A stretch of 50,884 nt of DNA from PUPG01 sp031323845 (lineage in GTDB: Bacteria; Bacteroidota; Bacteroidia; Bacteroidales; UBA7960): NCBI GenBank assembly GCA_031323845.1, contig JAVIYP010000014.1, positions 1 through 50,884 of the forward strand, given 5' to 3'. The notes under the pieces were generated by a model. The model did not search any database. It worked only from the letters and a program-made list of their open reading frames with translations, and was not told the DNA's origin. Of this stretch, positions 8,901 to 16,409 are shown piece by piece; the stretch's first letter is position 1, and the number at the start of each line of letters is the position of its first letter. Both the position numbers and the translations under genes were made by a program.

Positions 8901-11760
8901 CAGCAGGATCATCCGGCACACCCCAGATATCATGAATCATCATATCTCCGTAAACAAAAATTTCCCGGTCGGGATAGCCGTCCCAGGGTGAGCCCCATTC
9001 ACCAAAGTTCCAGGTAGGTTCATCCTCAATAAAGAAATACTTGTACTGCTGATAACCTGGCTCTACTTCAAGCATAATGGCATAGATATTCTCATCATAG
9101 GCTCCGGCAAGGTTTGAAACCTCAATGGCGTCAACAAACAGTATAAATGCATCATGAGAAACATTCTCTATGGCAAAGTGGATGGTCTGGCCGGCATAGG
9201 CTGCAAGCGGGAAGCTGAACTCCGTCCATTCCACCGGCACTTGCAGGTAACTGCCTTCCGAGATCAGATCAAAGTCAGCGATATCTGTGCCGGATGTTGA
9301 CACATACACCTTGATGCGTTCAAGGCCGTATGCGGCGGTGATCGACTTGGCATGGAAGCTAAGCACTGATGCATCGGTTACGGTAAGCGGCGGGGAGATC
9401 AGCCATTTGTTTTCCTGTGCGGGGGCGGATGTTTGTCCGACAGAGAACAGGTATTTGTTGCCGTCAAAAGCGGGATGGTTTCCGTCAATTGGCGGATCTG
9501 TCTGTGAGGGGTTCATTACGCCCCAGGCAAATGCGTCGCCTTCTATCGGAAAGTCGAAGTCGTTTGCACCCCACGTATTTCCACCGTGAACATCAATGGT
9601 GGTCCAGGGCCATAGATCCGTGGTAAAGTCAGCAAAGCCTTCAAAGTTCTCATAGAAGGTTTGGGCATCTTTTCTCCGGAGAGGTTGCATCATGTACTGG
9701 GTCTCCGTACCGGGCATAGCCCAGCCGGCAAAGCTACCTGTGATGTAAACACTATGGAGGTCAGGATCGAAAGCCGGCCCCTGGAATGCAAAGGCATCTG
9801 TCATGTCCACGGTAAAGTACACCTGAGGCATATCTGAATCGGAGAACATGGTCACGTTGACCGTGATGTTATCCGACACTACATCAAATCCCCATCCTTC
9901 GTCGAAATAGCCTTCTTTTTGTGCGAGGAAGGAGTAGTAGCCCGGAGTTGCCTGGAAGCTTGCCACGCCATTATGGTCGGTGAACAGTACAATGGGCTCA
10001 CCACCACCGGAGTATCCGCTAACCACGGGGAAAATACCGATGTCGAGGTCCAAAGCAGGATTATAGGAGGTGGCTTTTACCCATGCGCCTGTTTCATCAC
10101 GGATATAGGCGACATCCAGGCCGCCTCCGCCCTGTCCGACCAGAGTGCTGGCCATGCCAATGCCATCGGGGTGTGCGTTCCATACCAGGTCGCCAAAATC
10201 AACAGCCATCAGGTAATCACCTGTTACTTCAACAGCTTCGTCAAATTCGACAAAAAAGCTTGACAGGTAATCGCCCGGGCCTACATCAACAGTGGGGAAG
10301 GGCACAATGTCGTTGAGCGCGACACTTTTGGTAGCGATCAGGCTGCCAACGGCGCCATTGTAATCGTAAATCCTGAAATGCACGTCTCCGGGACCTTCTG
10401 AGGCCTCGCCGATCCAGAAGTACGCACCTGTAATGGTGTAGGGGTTATCTACCGGAAACTTCATCCCTACTGCCTGATCGCCGTAGGTATTGTTGCCGAA
10501 GATCCAGCCCAGGGGGTTCTGATCGGCGTCTACCCAACGGTAGGTGCCAACCATTCCTGCCTGAGCCCAGTTGCCCGGAAGCAGAACAGTTTCATCGTCC
10601 CTGACAGGCAGAGGTTCAGGCTTTTCAAAAGAGGCATCATATACCTCAGTTTCAAAGGAAGCTGATCTGTATTCAGCAGCAACGTCTCCTTCTTTGGTTC
10701 TTGTAAAGGCGGGTTCGGCGATCTGCGTTCTTCCATCCGGGTAAACGGTGATCTGGGCATCCTGGATGGGGTTATTGAACACATCCCTGACATCAAAGCT
10801 AACGGTATAGTCGCTGGCAAGATACTGATCGAGCCAGTCTTCGAAATAGGAAACCCTGGCATACACACCTGGATATCCTGCCAATCCGCATCCATTACCC
10901 CAGCTAACTACGCCGGCGAGTTTATGCCAGCCATTGCCGTCGGGCACCACATAAGGTCCGCCGCTGTCGCCCTGACAGGCATCCTGCCCGGTTGCACCGG
11001 CGAGCATCATGTCGGGAGTGATCCACGATGGCGGGTAACTGGCAGAGCCCCCAACAATGGGCACCTGCACTGCCCGCAGCTGATCGGGTGAGCTGCCGCC
11101 AAACGACAGCGCTCCCCAACCGGAAACCCATCCCATAACACCGGGATTGGTAAGTCCGGCAGCTGCGTCCGATTGTCTTACAATGCCAACTTTGGCCTGA
11201 CCCGGATGACTGAAGTTAAAGTTTCCGCTGATCTGGACCAAGGCTATGTCGAAACGATGACTGTTGGAGTTGTAGCTGGGATGAAGGATAATCTGGGAAA
11301 CATTGTAATAACTGCCCTGCGTGGTGGAGCTCAGATGACTGAATCCTGCCCTAACCCGGACATGAAACGGCTGAAGGAAAAAATCATCACCGTTATCGTC
11401 AAATACCAGGCAGTGGCTGGCAGTGATCAACCATTGATCATCCACAATGGTGCCGCCGCAGAAATGGGCACCACCGAACTGAGGTTGAAGTTGCATGGAG
11501 ACCTGCCAGGGGAAATCATCGATATTTACAGGATCTCCACCTACAATGCGGTCTCCGTCCCTGTGAAAGCTTTCGAGAAAGCGCCTGACAAAATCAGGAT
11601 CCTCAAAAGGGTCGTCCGTGTTGCCGTCATAGTGCGTTCTGGAGTCAACAGCTTCAATGCGTGAAGCATCCACATCAAAGAGCTGCGCGTACAGATGCAC
11701 AGAGGAAAAGGCCATAAAGAAACTCAACATTATGGCAATAGTAATGTTCTTTTCTTTCAT
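5980..11760 (-). CDS. Very large secreted trypsin-like serine protease with nested repeats, dockerin and T9SS tail
   Basis: It is predicted to be an extracellular or surface endopeptidase cutting after Arg or Lys. The 1926 residues begin with a signal peptide (1-25) and a propeptide. An S1 trypsin domain follows (72-314): IVGG activation site 72-75, His116 (TASHC), Asp171 (DIAL), Ser266 (GDSGGP) and Asp260 in the specificity pocket. Two copies of a long block follow (about 318-950 and 957-1583). Each combines a regulatory-like beta domain, an unknown 200-residue module, and an E-set-like domain split by a choice-of-anchor-J (cleaved-adhesin-like) domain. A third, uninterrupted regulatory-like domain is at 1587-1656. 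A dockerin with two Ca-binding-like repeats (GDANGDGVVD, ADVNYDGIVN) spans 1663-1716. A cohesin-like beta region and a T9SS type A sorting domain (YPNPATD, 1845-1926) end the protein. The gene is alone between two terminators. Confidence 0.92.
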   Translation of the reverse strand: MKEKNITIAIMLSFFMAFSSVHLYAQLFDVDASRIEAVDSRTHYDGNTDDPFEDPDFVRRFLESFHRDGDRIVGGDPVNIDDFPWQVSMQLQPQFGGAHFCGGTIVDDQWLITASHCLVFDDNGDDFFLQPFHVRVRAGFSHLSSTTQGSYYNVSQIILHPSYNSNSHRFDIALVQISGNFNFSHPGQAKVGIVRQSDAAAGLTNPGVMGWVSGWGALSFGGSSPDQLRAVQVPIVGGSASYPPSWITPDMMLAGATGQDACQGDSGGPYVVPDGNGWHKLAGVVSWGNGCGLAGYPGVYARVSYFEDWLDQYLASDYTVSFDVRDVFNNPIQDAQITVYPDGRTQIAEPAFTRTKEGDVAAEYRSASFETEVYDASFEKPEPLPVRDDETVLLPGNWAQAGMVGTYRWVDADQNPLGWIFGNNTYGDQAVGMKFPVDNPYTITGAYFWIGEASEGPGDVHFRIYDYNGAVGSLIATKSVALNDIVPFPTVDVGPGDYLSSFFVEFDEAVEVTGDYLMAVDFGDLVWNAHPDGIGMASTLVGQGGGGLDVAYIRDETGAWVKATSYNPALDLDIGIFPVVSGYSGGGEPIVLFTDHNGVASFQATPGYYSFLAQKEGYFDEGWGFDVVSDNITVNVTMFSDSDMPQVYFTVDMTDAFAFQGPAFDPDLHSVYITGSFAGWAMPGTETQYMMQPLRRKDAQTFYENFEGFADFTTDLWPWTTIDVHGGNTWGANDFDFPIEGDAFAWGVMNPSQTDPPIDGNHPAFDGNKYLFSVGQTSAPAQENKWLISPPLTVTDASVLSFHAKSITAAYGLERIKVYVSTSGTDIADFDLISEGSYLQVPVEWTEFSFPLAAYAGQTIHFAIENVSHDAFILFVDAIEVSNLAGAYDENIYAIMLEVEPGYQQYKYFFIEDEPTWNFGEWGSPWDGYPDREIFVYGDMMIHDIWGVPDDPAEGAPVNFHVYDYDEQPLSNAMITVMPHRNGPRESDNAMKRGEHINAKLRSADYEPERFATTTAAAAEMLPARDGETVLLPGNWAMAGSVGTYRWVDADQNPVGWIFGNNTYGDQGTGMVFFVDEPYTIHGAYFWIGAAEPGEGDVHFRIYEYDDGFVGSVIATKSIPLNDIVPYPTGEGITPDQYMQTFYVEFDNPVDVGVDYLMAVDYGDLLWNAHPDGIGMASTLVGQGGGGLDIAYIRDETGAWVKATSYNAALDLDIGIFPVISGDYDPIEPIYLFTDENGFASFFADPGFYSYYVVKEGFYDIDGYFYVHNYPVDIFIFMGPYVDQEHMVTFMVDMTNAVVPGYEMDFDPDIHSVYITGSFVDWPMPGSDEAMMMHPVQGNGNLVFYEDFNGGLPAGWENHVVSGPTGFPGWEWTTTGAAYGGTLESSTAANGYMKLDSDAHGAPGSPEEANLISPPIDLSYAVADVVLSVEHMARTYGAAETRIYISTDDFATQTMIYEWQGGAMHDYNTPDGTRPDPAVVVDVFDITELAAGHSNVRIKFNWIGDWDYWWLLDDVMITATLDEEAPDTPLYYSITLPVMEGEQQYKYFLVEDEPTWEYGEWSGEPNRIIWVYEDVMIEDIWGVIGYTVGFNVYDMDYGWNIYDATITLGDITNDPGSYVFYGVPEGEYYVIISNPPCYLDLEGNVYISNNVTFNAYLQADFMPGDANGDGVVDVLDVILMANFFAGVYTGEICFRNADVNYDGIVNILDLIATVNLFVSGKTTPFIGLQSEDAHLYMTSSGIYLKSDGTLAGIEFEFSGELLHDLKLQAALAGFELVYTYEDGKIRAMLFSMDNKPIPAGLISLVTFNRDVDSLTWSYAIAGNLNADEVPVLTHDDLITDVDELTGINFKAYPNPATDVLWVQFNNAAGKAQVSLINIHGQVVKTHAVLESGHQQLSFDLSNLPSGIYMLKLEHNADQIIERIMRR
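7012..10590 (-). repeat. Two-copy intragenic repeat in the protease gene
   Basis: The clearest copies are the module-A segments at 9991-10590 and 8071-8676. Long stretches match between them, for example the segments around 10067-10140 and 8145-8220, which differ at only a few third-codon positions. The E-set/J blocks after them (8920-9828 and 7012-7905) share host-domain sequence, but their inserted domains are diverged. The arrangement implies an old duplication of about 1.9 kb. Confidence 0.8.
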
Positions 11761-11868
11761 AAGTTTTGGTTTTGAAGTTTTAGAAATTAGACATAGTACT
11801 GATTCTCTTTCACTTATATTTGAGCGACGAGGAAATTGACATCACCTTCGCCGGTCGCCACTAATTAA

Positions 11869-11900
11869 CAAACCTAAGAATAATTTTGCAATTATTACAA
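11869..11900 (-). promoter_or_regulatory. Candidate promoter of the protease gene
   Basis: Read on the minus strand, TAGGTTTG (11869-11876) matches TAnnTTTG exactly. TTG (11898-11900) lies 21 bases upstream as the -33 element. The predicted transcript leader is about 100 nt. The rest of the 339-base gap (11761-12099) is AT-rich and also holds the V-ATPase terminator. Confidence 0.55.
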
Positions 11901-12006
11901 CATTTGTTTTAATAATTTTCTTATTTTTTTTGATTGAGCAAAATGCCGGTTGAGAAAATCTTAACCTTAATGTGAAAAACAGGCTCCTTTGTTGAACAAA
12001 CTAAAA

Positions 12007-12037
12007 AACCGTCGACTGCAATCTTGCAGCGACGGTT
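12007..12037 (-). terminator. Intrinsic terminator of the V-ATPase operon
   Basis: AACCGTCG plus CTGCA (12007-12020) pairs with TGCAG plus CGACGGTT (12025-12037) around ATCT. On the minus strand the stem runs into a T-tract (the complement of 12003-12008). It lies about 60 bases after the K-subunit stop codon. Confidence 0.88.
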
Positions 12038-12099
12038 AAGCTGTTCTGCCCAAACCTTACAGGGAGGCAGGGTTAATATTGTTGCAGGCCTTTATCTCA

Positions 12100-12552
12100 T
12101 CAGAGAGGCAGGGTGGCGGAGATAAGGAAGGTGGCGGCAAAAGCCACAATGGCGTAGAGCTCGGGGAATACTGCCAGGATCATGGTGTTTCCAAAAACGT
12201 TATGGCCTGACCCAATGGCGGCAATGCCGTTGGCACATACCTGTCCCTGACGGATGCCCGACAACAGGCCGACCAGACCCAGCGCAAGGCCGGCACCGAA
12301 AATGGCAGCAGCCGTAGCCCAGGTCATTCCGGCTACGAGATGTCCGGAGAGGATAAAATAGCCCATGAACCCATACAATCCCTGTGTTCCAGGCAGAGCG
12401 CTAAGAATCATATAGTTACCAAAGGCCTCATCGTTCTTCTTCAACGCACCGATAGACGCATTGCCTCCCATTGATACACCAAAAGCACTGCCGATCCCGG
12501 CTAATGCGATCATAAGCCCTATGCCTATGTAAGCGAAAATAATTGGTTCCAT
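12100..12552 (-). CDS. ntpK: V-type ATP synthase/ATPase subunit K (membrane rotor proteolipid)
   Basis: This subunit forms the ion-carrying c-type rotor ring. The 150 residues are two duplicated helical hairpins (four membrane segments), the usual size for the doubled V-type proteolipid. The ion-binding carboxylate is Glu131 (FPELYAIVAF) in the second hairpin. LPGTQGLY (53-60) and Gln102 supply residues that, by a constant offset of 8, line up with the Na+ ligands Leu61, Thr64, Gln65, Gln110 and Glu139 of Enterococcus hirae NtpK. This suggests, but does not prove, Na+ coupling. It is the last gene of the operon, 24 bases after the I-subunit gene and followed by a strong terminator. Confidence 0.95.
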   Translation of the reverse strand: MEPIIFAYIGIGLMIALAGIGSAFGVSMGGNASIGALKKNDEAFGNYMILSALPGTQGLYGFMGYFILSGHLVAGMTWATAAAIFGAGLALGLVGLLSGIRQGQVCANGIAAIGSGHNVFGNTMILAVFPELYAIVAFAATFLISATLPL

Positions 12553-12576
12553 AATTCTAGTTGTTTTAATTAATGT

Positions 12577-14394
12577 TTATGTGATTTTCTTAAATGGATT
12601 GTATTGTTTGCCACCTCCGGTGAATCCTGCATTTTTGTAAAACTCCACAAAGGTGAGACGCATCGGATGCACAAAAGCGCCGAGTCCCGACATAAAAATA
12701 TTGATGCTGTGTCCGATCAGCAGAATGACGACCATCACGATGATGCTGATTACCGGAACATTGCCGCTCATTTCGACGGCGAGGCTGTTAAACACATATC
12801 CCATGATGGCACTGGAAATACCCAGGGCAAACAGGCGTATATAAGAAAGCATGTCACCAAGAATTCCTGTAATCATATTGTAGGTGTTCCATAAGCCCAC
12901 ACCGAAATTCATAAAGATGTTGCGGGTCATGTTGTTCAGGAACAGGATAAGCACACCGCTAACAGTCAGTAACACATACAGGGCCGTCCGGAGCTCCGAC
13001 ATGGGAATGGCGCTTATGCGGCTGTAGGCGTACAAGCCAATGCCTCCCAGGATCAACAACAGCCAGCCGGCAGTACCTACGGCAAACTTCCATCCGAACT
13101 GACGACACTCATTGATGGCCCTCAGCACCAGTCCGAAGATGATCTGTATACCACCCAAAACCAGCGACAGGTTGAACAAAAGCATGTTGATGTCGGTGCC
13201 TTCCTGATCAAAACGCAGGGCGAGGTCACGGTACACCGGCAGGCCGGTTTCAAAAAGCGGTATCCCAAAAAACACCCCTGAAATCACTCCAAAAAAGAAG
13301 GTTGACAGACCCAGGTAGAAAACCAGCCCCATTACCTTGACAAGTTCTTTTTGTACTTTTTTCTTTAGCAGCAGTGCCGCCAGGGCGATCAGGATACCGT
13401 AGCCGGCATCGCCGAGGCAAAAGCCGAAAAACAACACGTAAAAAGGTGCAAAGAACGGAGTGAGGTCCAGCTCCCTGTATGAAGGCAGGGAATAGAGATC
13501 ACCGAGCATCTCGAATTTGCTGGCGAATTTTTTATTTTTCAGCAAAATGGGCACCTTGTCCTCCTGCCCGGGAGGCTGTGCAATGTAAAGAGTGGCCGTG
13601 TTCTCCAGAAACGAAACCAGGGCTTCCTTTTTTTCTTCAGGAACCCATCCTTCCAGCAGCATAACCTTGTCTTCAGCCTGTTTTTCGGTATTTTCGAGCG
13701 CCTTGGCGTAATCCACGGTTTCCTTGATCTGATAACCATACCGCTTAATAGCGTCAATTCCGGTTACAGCAAGCTCGTCAATCTCCTTATTGATACGCTG
13801 AATATCCTCTTCCAGCATCTTCTTGTAATGGATCAGCTCCGAAACAGCCCTTTCAGGCGGACGCATCTCCTCCGCATCTATGTCCGGCTCCGTGTTGCCC
13901 TGCTGAACTAGCACAAAATAGAGCAATCCGGCATGCTGCCCGATGATCTCCACTGGATAATGCTCAAGCCATGCATCATCAAAGCGGCTGGTCGCCACAC
14001 TGTAAAACCTGATGTGCAGCTCCTCTTCCTCCAGGCGCTGAATAATTTCCTTTGAAAACTCCCCCCATGGCCTTACCTGGCTGATTTCTTTTTCGAGATG
14101 ACCCAGTTGCTGGTACTTCTCTTCAAGGGTTGTCACCAGCTCACTGGCTTTTTCAAAGGCCGCCTGTCCATCATCAAGTGCCGGCTCGCTAACATCAGCC
14201 TGCTTTCGCTTGTCAAGCAGCTTCACCATCGCCTGAATCTGCCGGATCTGATCATATTTTGTGCGGACCTCTTCCGATACATCTTCCTGTTTCTCAATCA
14301 GGTGAACTACACCAATCCTGCGTACCTCCTCAAGGAAGCCGGTATAGTCCTGATGAAACACCAGGAAAGAAAACTTTTGCATGGGCACTATCAT
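12577..14394 (-). CDS. ntpI: V-type ATP synthase/ATPase subunit I (stator, a-type)
   Basis: This is the membrane stator subunit that forms the ion half-channels beside the K ring and links to the peripheral stalk. It has 605 residues. The soluble N-terminal half (1-300) has long charged helices, and the C-terminal half has about seven to eight membrane segments starting near residue 310 (FFAPFYVLFFGFCLGDAGYG). Its ATG overlaps the stop codon of the D-subunit gene by four bases (TCAT, 14391-14394), so the two are probably translationally coupled. The length is slightly below the roughly 650 residues of many homologues, as is common in Bacteroidota. Confidence 0.94.
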   Translation of the reverse strand: MIVPMQKFSFLVFHQDYTGFLEEVRRIGVVHLIEKQEDVSEEVRTKYDQIRQIQAMVKLLDKRKQADVSEPALDDGQAAFEKASELVTTLEEKYQQLGHLEKEISQVRPWGEFSKEIIQRLEEEELHIRFYSVATSRFDDAWLEHYPVEIIGQHAGLLYFVLVQQGNTEPDIDAEEMRPPERAVSELIHYKKMLEEDIQRINKEIDELAVTGIDAIKRYGYQIKETVDYAKALENTEKQAEDKVMLLEGWVPEEKKEALVSFLENTATLYIAQPPGQEDKVPILLKNKKFASKFEMLGDLYSLPSYRELDLTPFFAPFYVLFFGFCLGDAGYGILIALAALLLKKKVQKELVKVMGLVFYLGLSTFFFGVISGVFFGIPLFETGLPVYRDLALRFDQEGTDINMLLFNLSLVLGGIQIIFGLVLRAINECRQFGWKFAVGTAGWLLLILGGIGLYAYSRISAIPMSELRTALYVLLTVSGVLILFLNNMTRNIFMNFGVGLWNTYNMITGILGDMLSYIRLFALGISSAIMGYVFNSLAVEMSGNVPVISIIVMVVILLIGHSINIFMSGLGAFVHPMRLTFVEFYKNAGFTGGGKQYNPFKKIT

Positions 14395-14993
14395 ACGCTT
14401 TCCTCCATTTGCTGTAGTCGGTTTTTAACAATTTTCTGAGCCGCTTTCGACAGGTTTTCCTCGTCTTCGAGGTAGCGTTTTATTTTCAGTATGGCTTCTT
14501 CAAAACCCGGGATCTGAACCTTCTCATAAAGGTTAACCTTTTGGGTGGTTTTTTTCCGGGCATATTCAAGCAACTGCATTTTCTGGAAGAAGACTTCGCG
14601 CTCAATGGCCGTATGTGCAAGCTGTTTAATGATCTGGATGCCGTCAAGATACCATTTGGGTTTGTTAAACAGGCTGAATTCACCTATTTCAAACAGTATT
14701 TGTTCAAGCACGGGTGTTTTGACACCGGCAATTTTTTTCACAGAGAGCTCAACATCCTTAATCCTGACCAGTTGGTTGTCAAACTCATCCCAGAGAGCAA
14801 TTGCATGCTGATATTCTGCAAGTTGTTTTTCGAGCTTTCTGTCAAACTCCTCGGCAACTTCCTTAGCCTTCTTGACCTCGCTGCGCAGGGCCGACTCCTT
14901 GTTTTTTAAGGTTGGAAGGGCTTTGATCCTTATCTGGAGCTGCTTCCTGAGTCGTTGCAGATAGGTTTGGTTGTATTGAAATTTAATGGCCAT
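14391..14993 (-). CDS. ntpD: V-type ATP synthase/ATPase subunit D (central rotor stalk)
   Basis: This subunit is the coiled-coil axle that turns inside the A/B hexamer. The 200 residues are almost entirely helical: an N-terminal helix with MAIKFQYNQTYLQRLRKQL, a long heptad-rich segment (about 30-80), and a C-terminal return helix (about 130-195). Size and pattern match the V/A-type D subunit. It starts 8 bases after the B-subunit gene and overlaps the I-subunit gene. No F subunit, the usual partner of D, is encoded in the cluster. Confidence 0.93.
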   Translation of the reverse strand: MAIKFQYNQTYLQRLRKQLQIRIKALPTLKNKESALRSEVKKAKEVAEEFDRKLEKQLAEYQHAIALWDEFDNQLVRIKDVELSVKKIAGVKTPVLEQILFEIGEFSLFNKPKWYLDGIQIIKQLAHTAIEREVFFQKMQLLEYARKKTTQKVNLYEKVQIPGFEEAILKIKRYLEDEENLSKAAQKIVKNRLQQMEESV

Positions 14994-15001
14994 GATTTAT
15001 G

Positions 15002-16330
15002 CTAGCTGTTTTTGTGCCAGTATTTATCAATAAACTCTTGTCTGATACCCACTTCTTCGGGTTTGAAATATTTTGCGAAAAGGGTGTAAGCCGTTTCAAG
15101 CATGGTATCCATGTCAATATTGACATCAATGGCCAGCAGTTGTTCGGAGTATGCCTTGGCAAACTCCAGGGAGCGTTCGTCGTAATCGGTCAGATCGAAG
15201 CCATTCTCCTGTTTGGTTTTGGCGTTGGCTGCGTCGGCATACAACCGCACGGCGGCATTCATTACCTGCGGGTGGTCTTCGCGGGTTTTTTTGCCAATGA
15301 CAAGCTGTTTCAGTCGCGACAAACTTCTGAAGGGATCCACAATTACCTTTCCCACATCGCTGTCTTTTCTCAGGAAAAGCTGTCCTTCGGTGATGTAACC
15401 GGTATTATCCGGAACGGCGTGGGTGATATCGCCACCGGAGAGGGTGGTAACGGCGATGATGGTAATTGAGCCTCCGGTGGGGAACTGCACGGCTTTTTCA
15501 TAAAGCCGTGCCAGGTCAGAATACAGTGAGCCGGGCATTGAGTCTTTGGAGGGTATCTGGTCCATGCGGTTTGATACGATACTCAGTGCATCCGAGTAAA
15601 GTGTCATATCGGTAAGCAGCACCAGTACTTTTTCATTTTTTTCGACGGCGAAATACTCGGCTGCCGTGAGTGCCATGTCAGGAACCAGGAGCCTTTCCAC
15701 GGGCGGGTCTTCGGTGGTATTGATAAAGCCGACAATACGGTCGAGGGCCCCGGCATTGTCAAATACGTTCTTAAAGTACAGGTAATCGTCGTTGGTAAGT
15801 CCCATTCCTGCCAGAATGATTTTATCAGCCTTGGCACGTAAGGCCACCATGGCCATTACCTGGTTATAGGGTTGGTCGGGATCGGCAAAGAACGGAATTT
15901 TCTGCCCGGTAACCAGGGCATTGTTGAGGTCAATTCCTGCAATGCCGGTTGGAATGAATTCGGAAGGCTGTTTCCTTCTGACAGGATTTACGCTGGGTCC
16001 TCCGATTTCCCGTTCTTCTCCGAGAATCCTGCCACCATCGAGCGGTTCGCCATAAGCGTTAAAGAAACGGCCCGCCAGGTCATCTCCCACCATTAAGGTA
16101 GGTGCCTTGCCGGCAAAAATTACTTCAGCATTCGTGGCGATACCCTCTGTTCCGCCAAAAATCTGCAGCGTCACGAGGTCACCCATAATCTTTACCACCT
16201 GCGCCAGGCGGCCATCCACAATGGCCAGCTCTTCATTGCTTACGCCTTTGGCATGAAGGGAAACCGTAGCCTTGGTAAGCTGATGCAGCTTTGTATAAAC
16301 GCGTTGAAATGCTTTTGTGTCCTTTTCCAT
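15002..16330 (-). CDS. ntpB: V-type ATP synthase/ATPase subunit B (non-catalytic nucleotide-binding)
   Basis: It alternates with subunit A in the soluble hexamer. The ATG at 16328-16330 gives 442 residues beginning MEKDTKAFQRVYTKLHQLTK, which matches the family N-terminus. The open frame extends 54 codons upstream to an ATG inside the end of the A gene, but that extension is basic, unlike the family, and would overlap ntpA. The sequence contains the B-type landmarks GRFFNAYGEPLDGG, FIPTGIAGID and PGSLYSDLARLYEKA. No Walker A lysine motif is present, as expected for B. It lies 79 bases after ntpA. High confidence in identity, good confidence in start. Confidence 0.95.
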   Translation of the reverse strand: MEKDTKAFQRVYTKLHQLTKATVSLHAKGVSNEELAIVDGRLAQVVKIMGDLVTLQIFGGTEGIATNAEVIFAGKAPTLMVGDDLAGRFFNAYGEPLDGGRILGEEREIGGPSVNPVRRKQPSEFIPTGIAGIDLNNALVTGQKIPFFADPDQPYNQVMAMVALRAKADKIILAGMGLTNDDYLYFKNVFDNAGALDRIVGFINTTEDPPVERLLVPDMALTAAEYFAVEKNEKVLVLLTDMTLYSDALSIVSNRMDQIPSKDSMPGSLYSDLARLYEKAVQFPTGGSITIIAVTTLSGGDITHAVPDNTGYITEGQLFLRKDSDVGKVIVDPFRSLSRLKQLVIGKKTREDHPQVMNAAVRLYADAANAKTKQENGFDLTDYDERSLEFAKAYSEQLLAIDVNIDMDTMLETAYTLFAKYFKPEEVGIRQEFIDKYWHKNS

Positions 16331-16409
16331 TATGTGTATGTTATCCTTAAAAAATGATTCTATTTTTTGAAAGTCTGCCGGTGCTAAACCGGAGTCTCCC
16401 CGATAAGTG

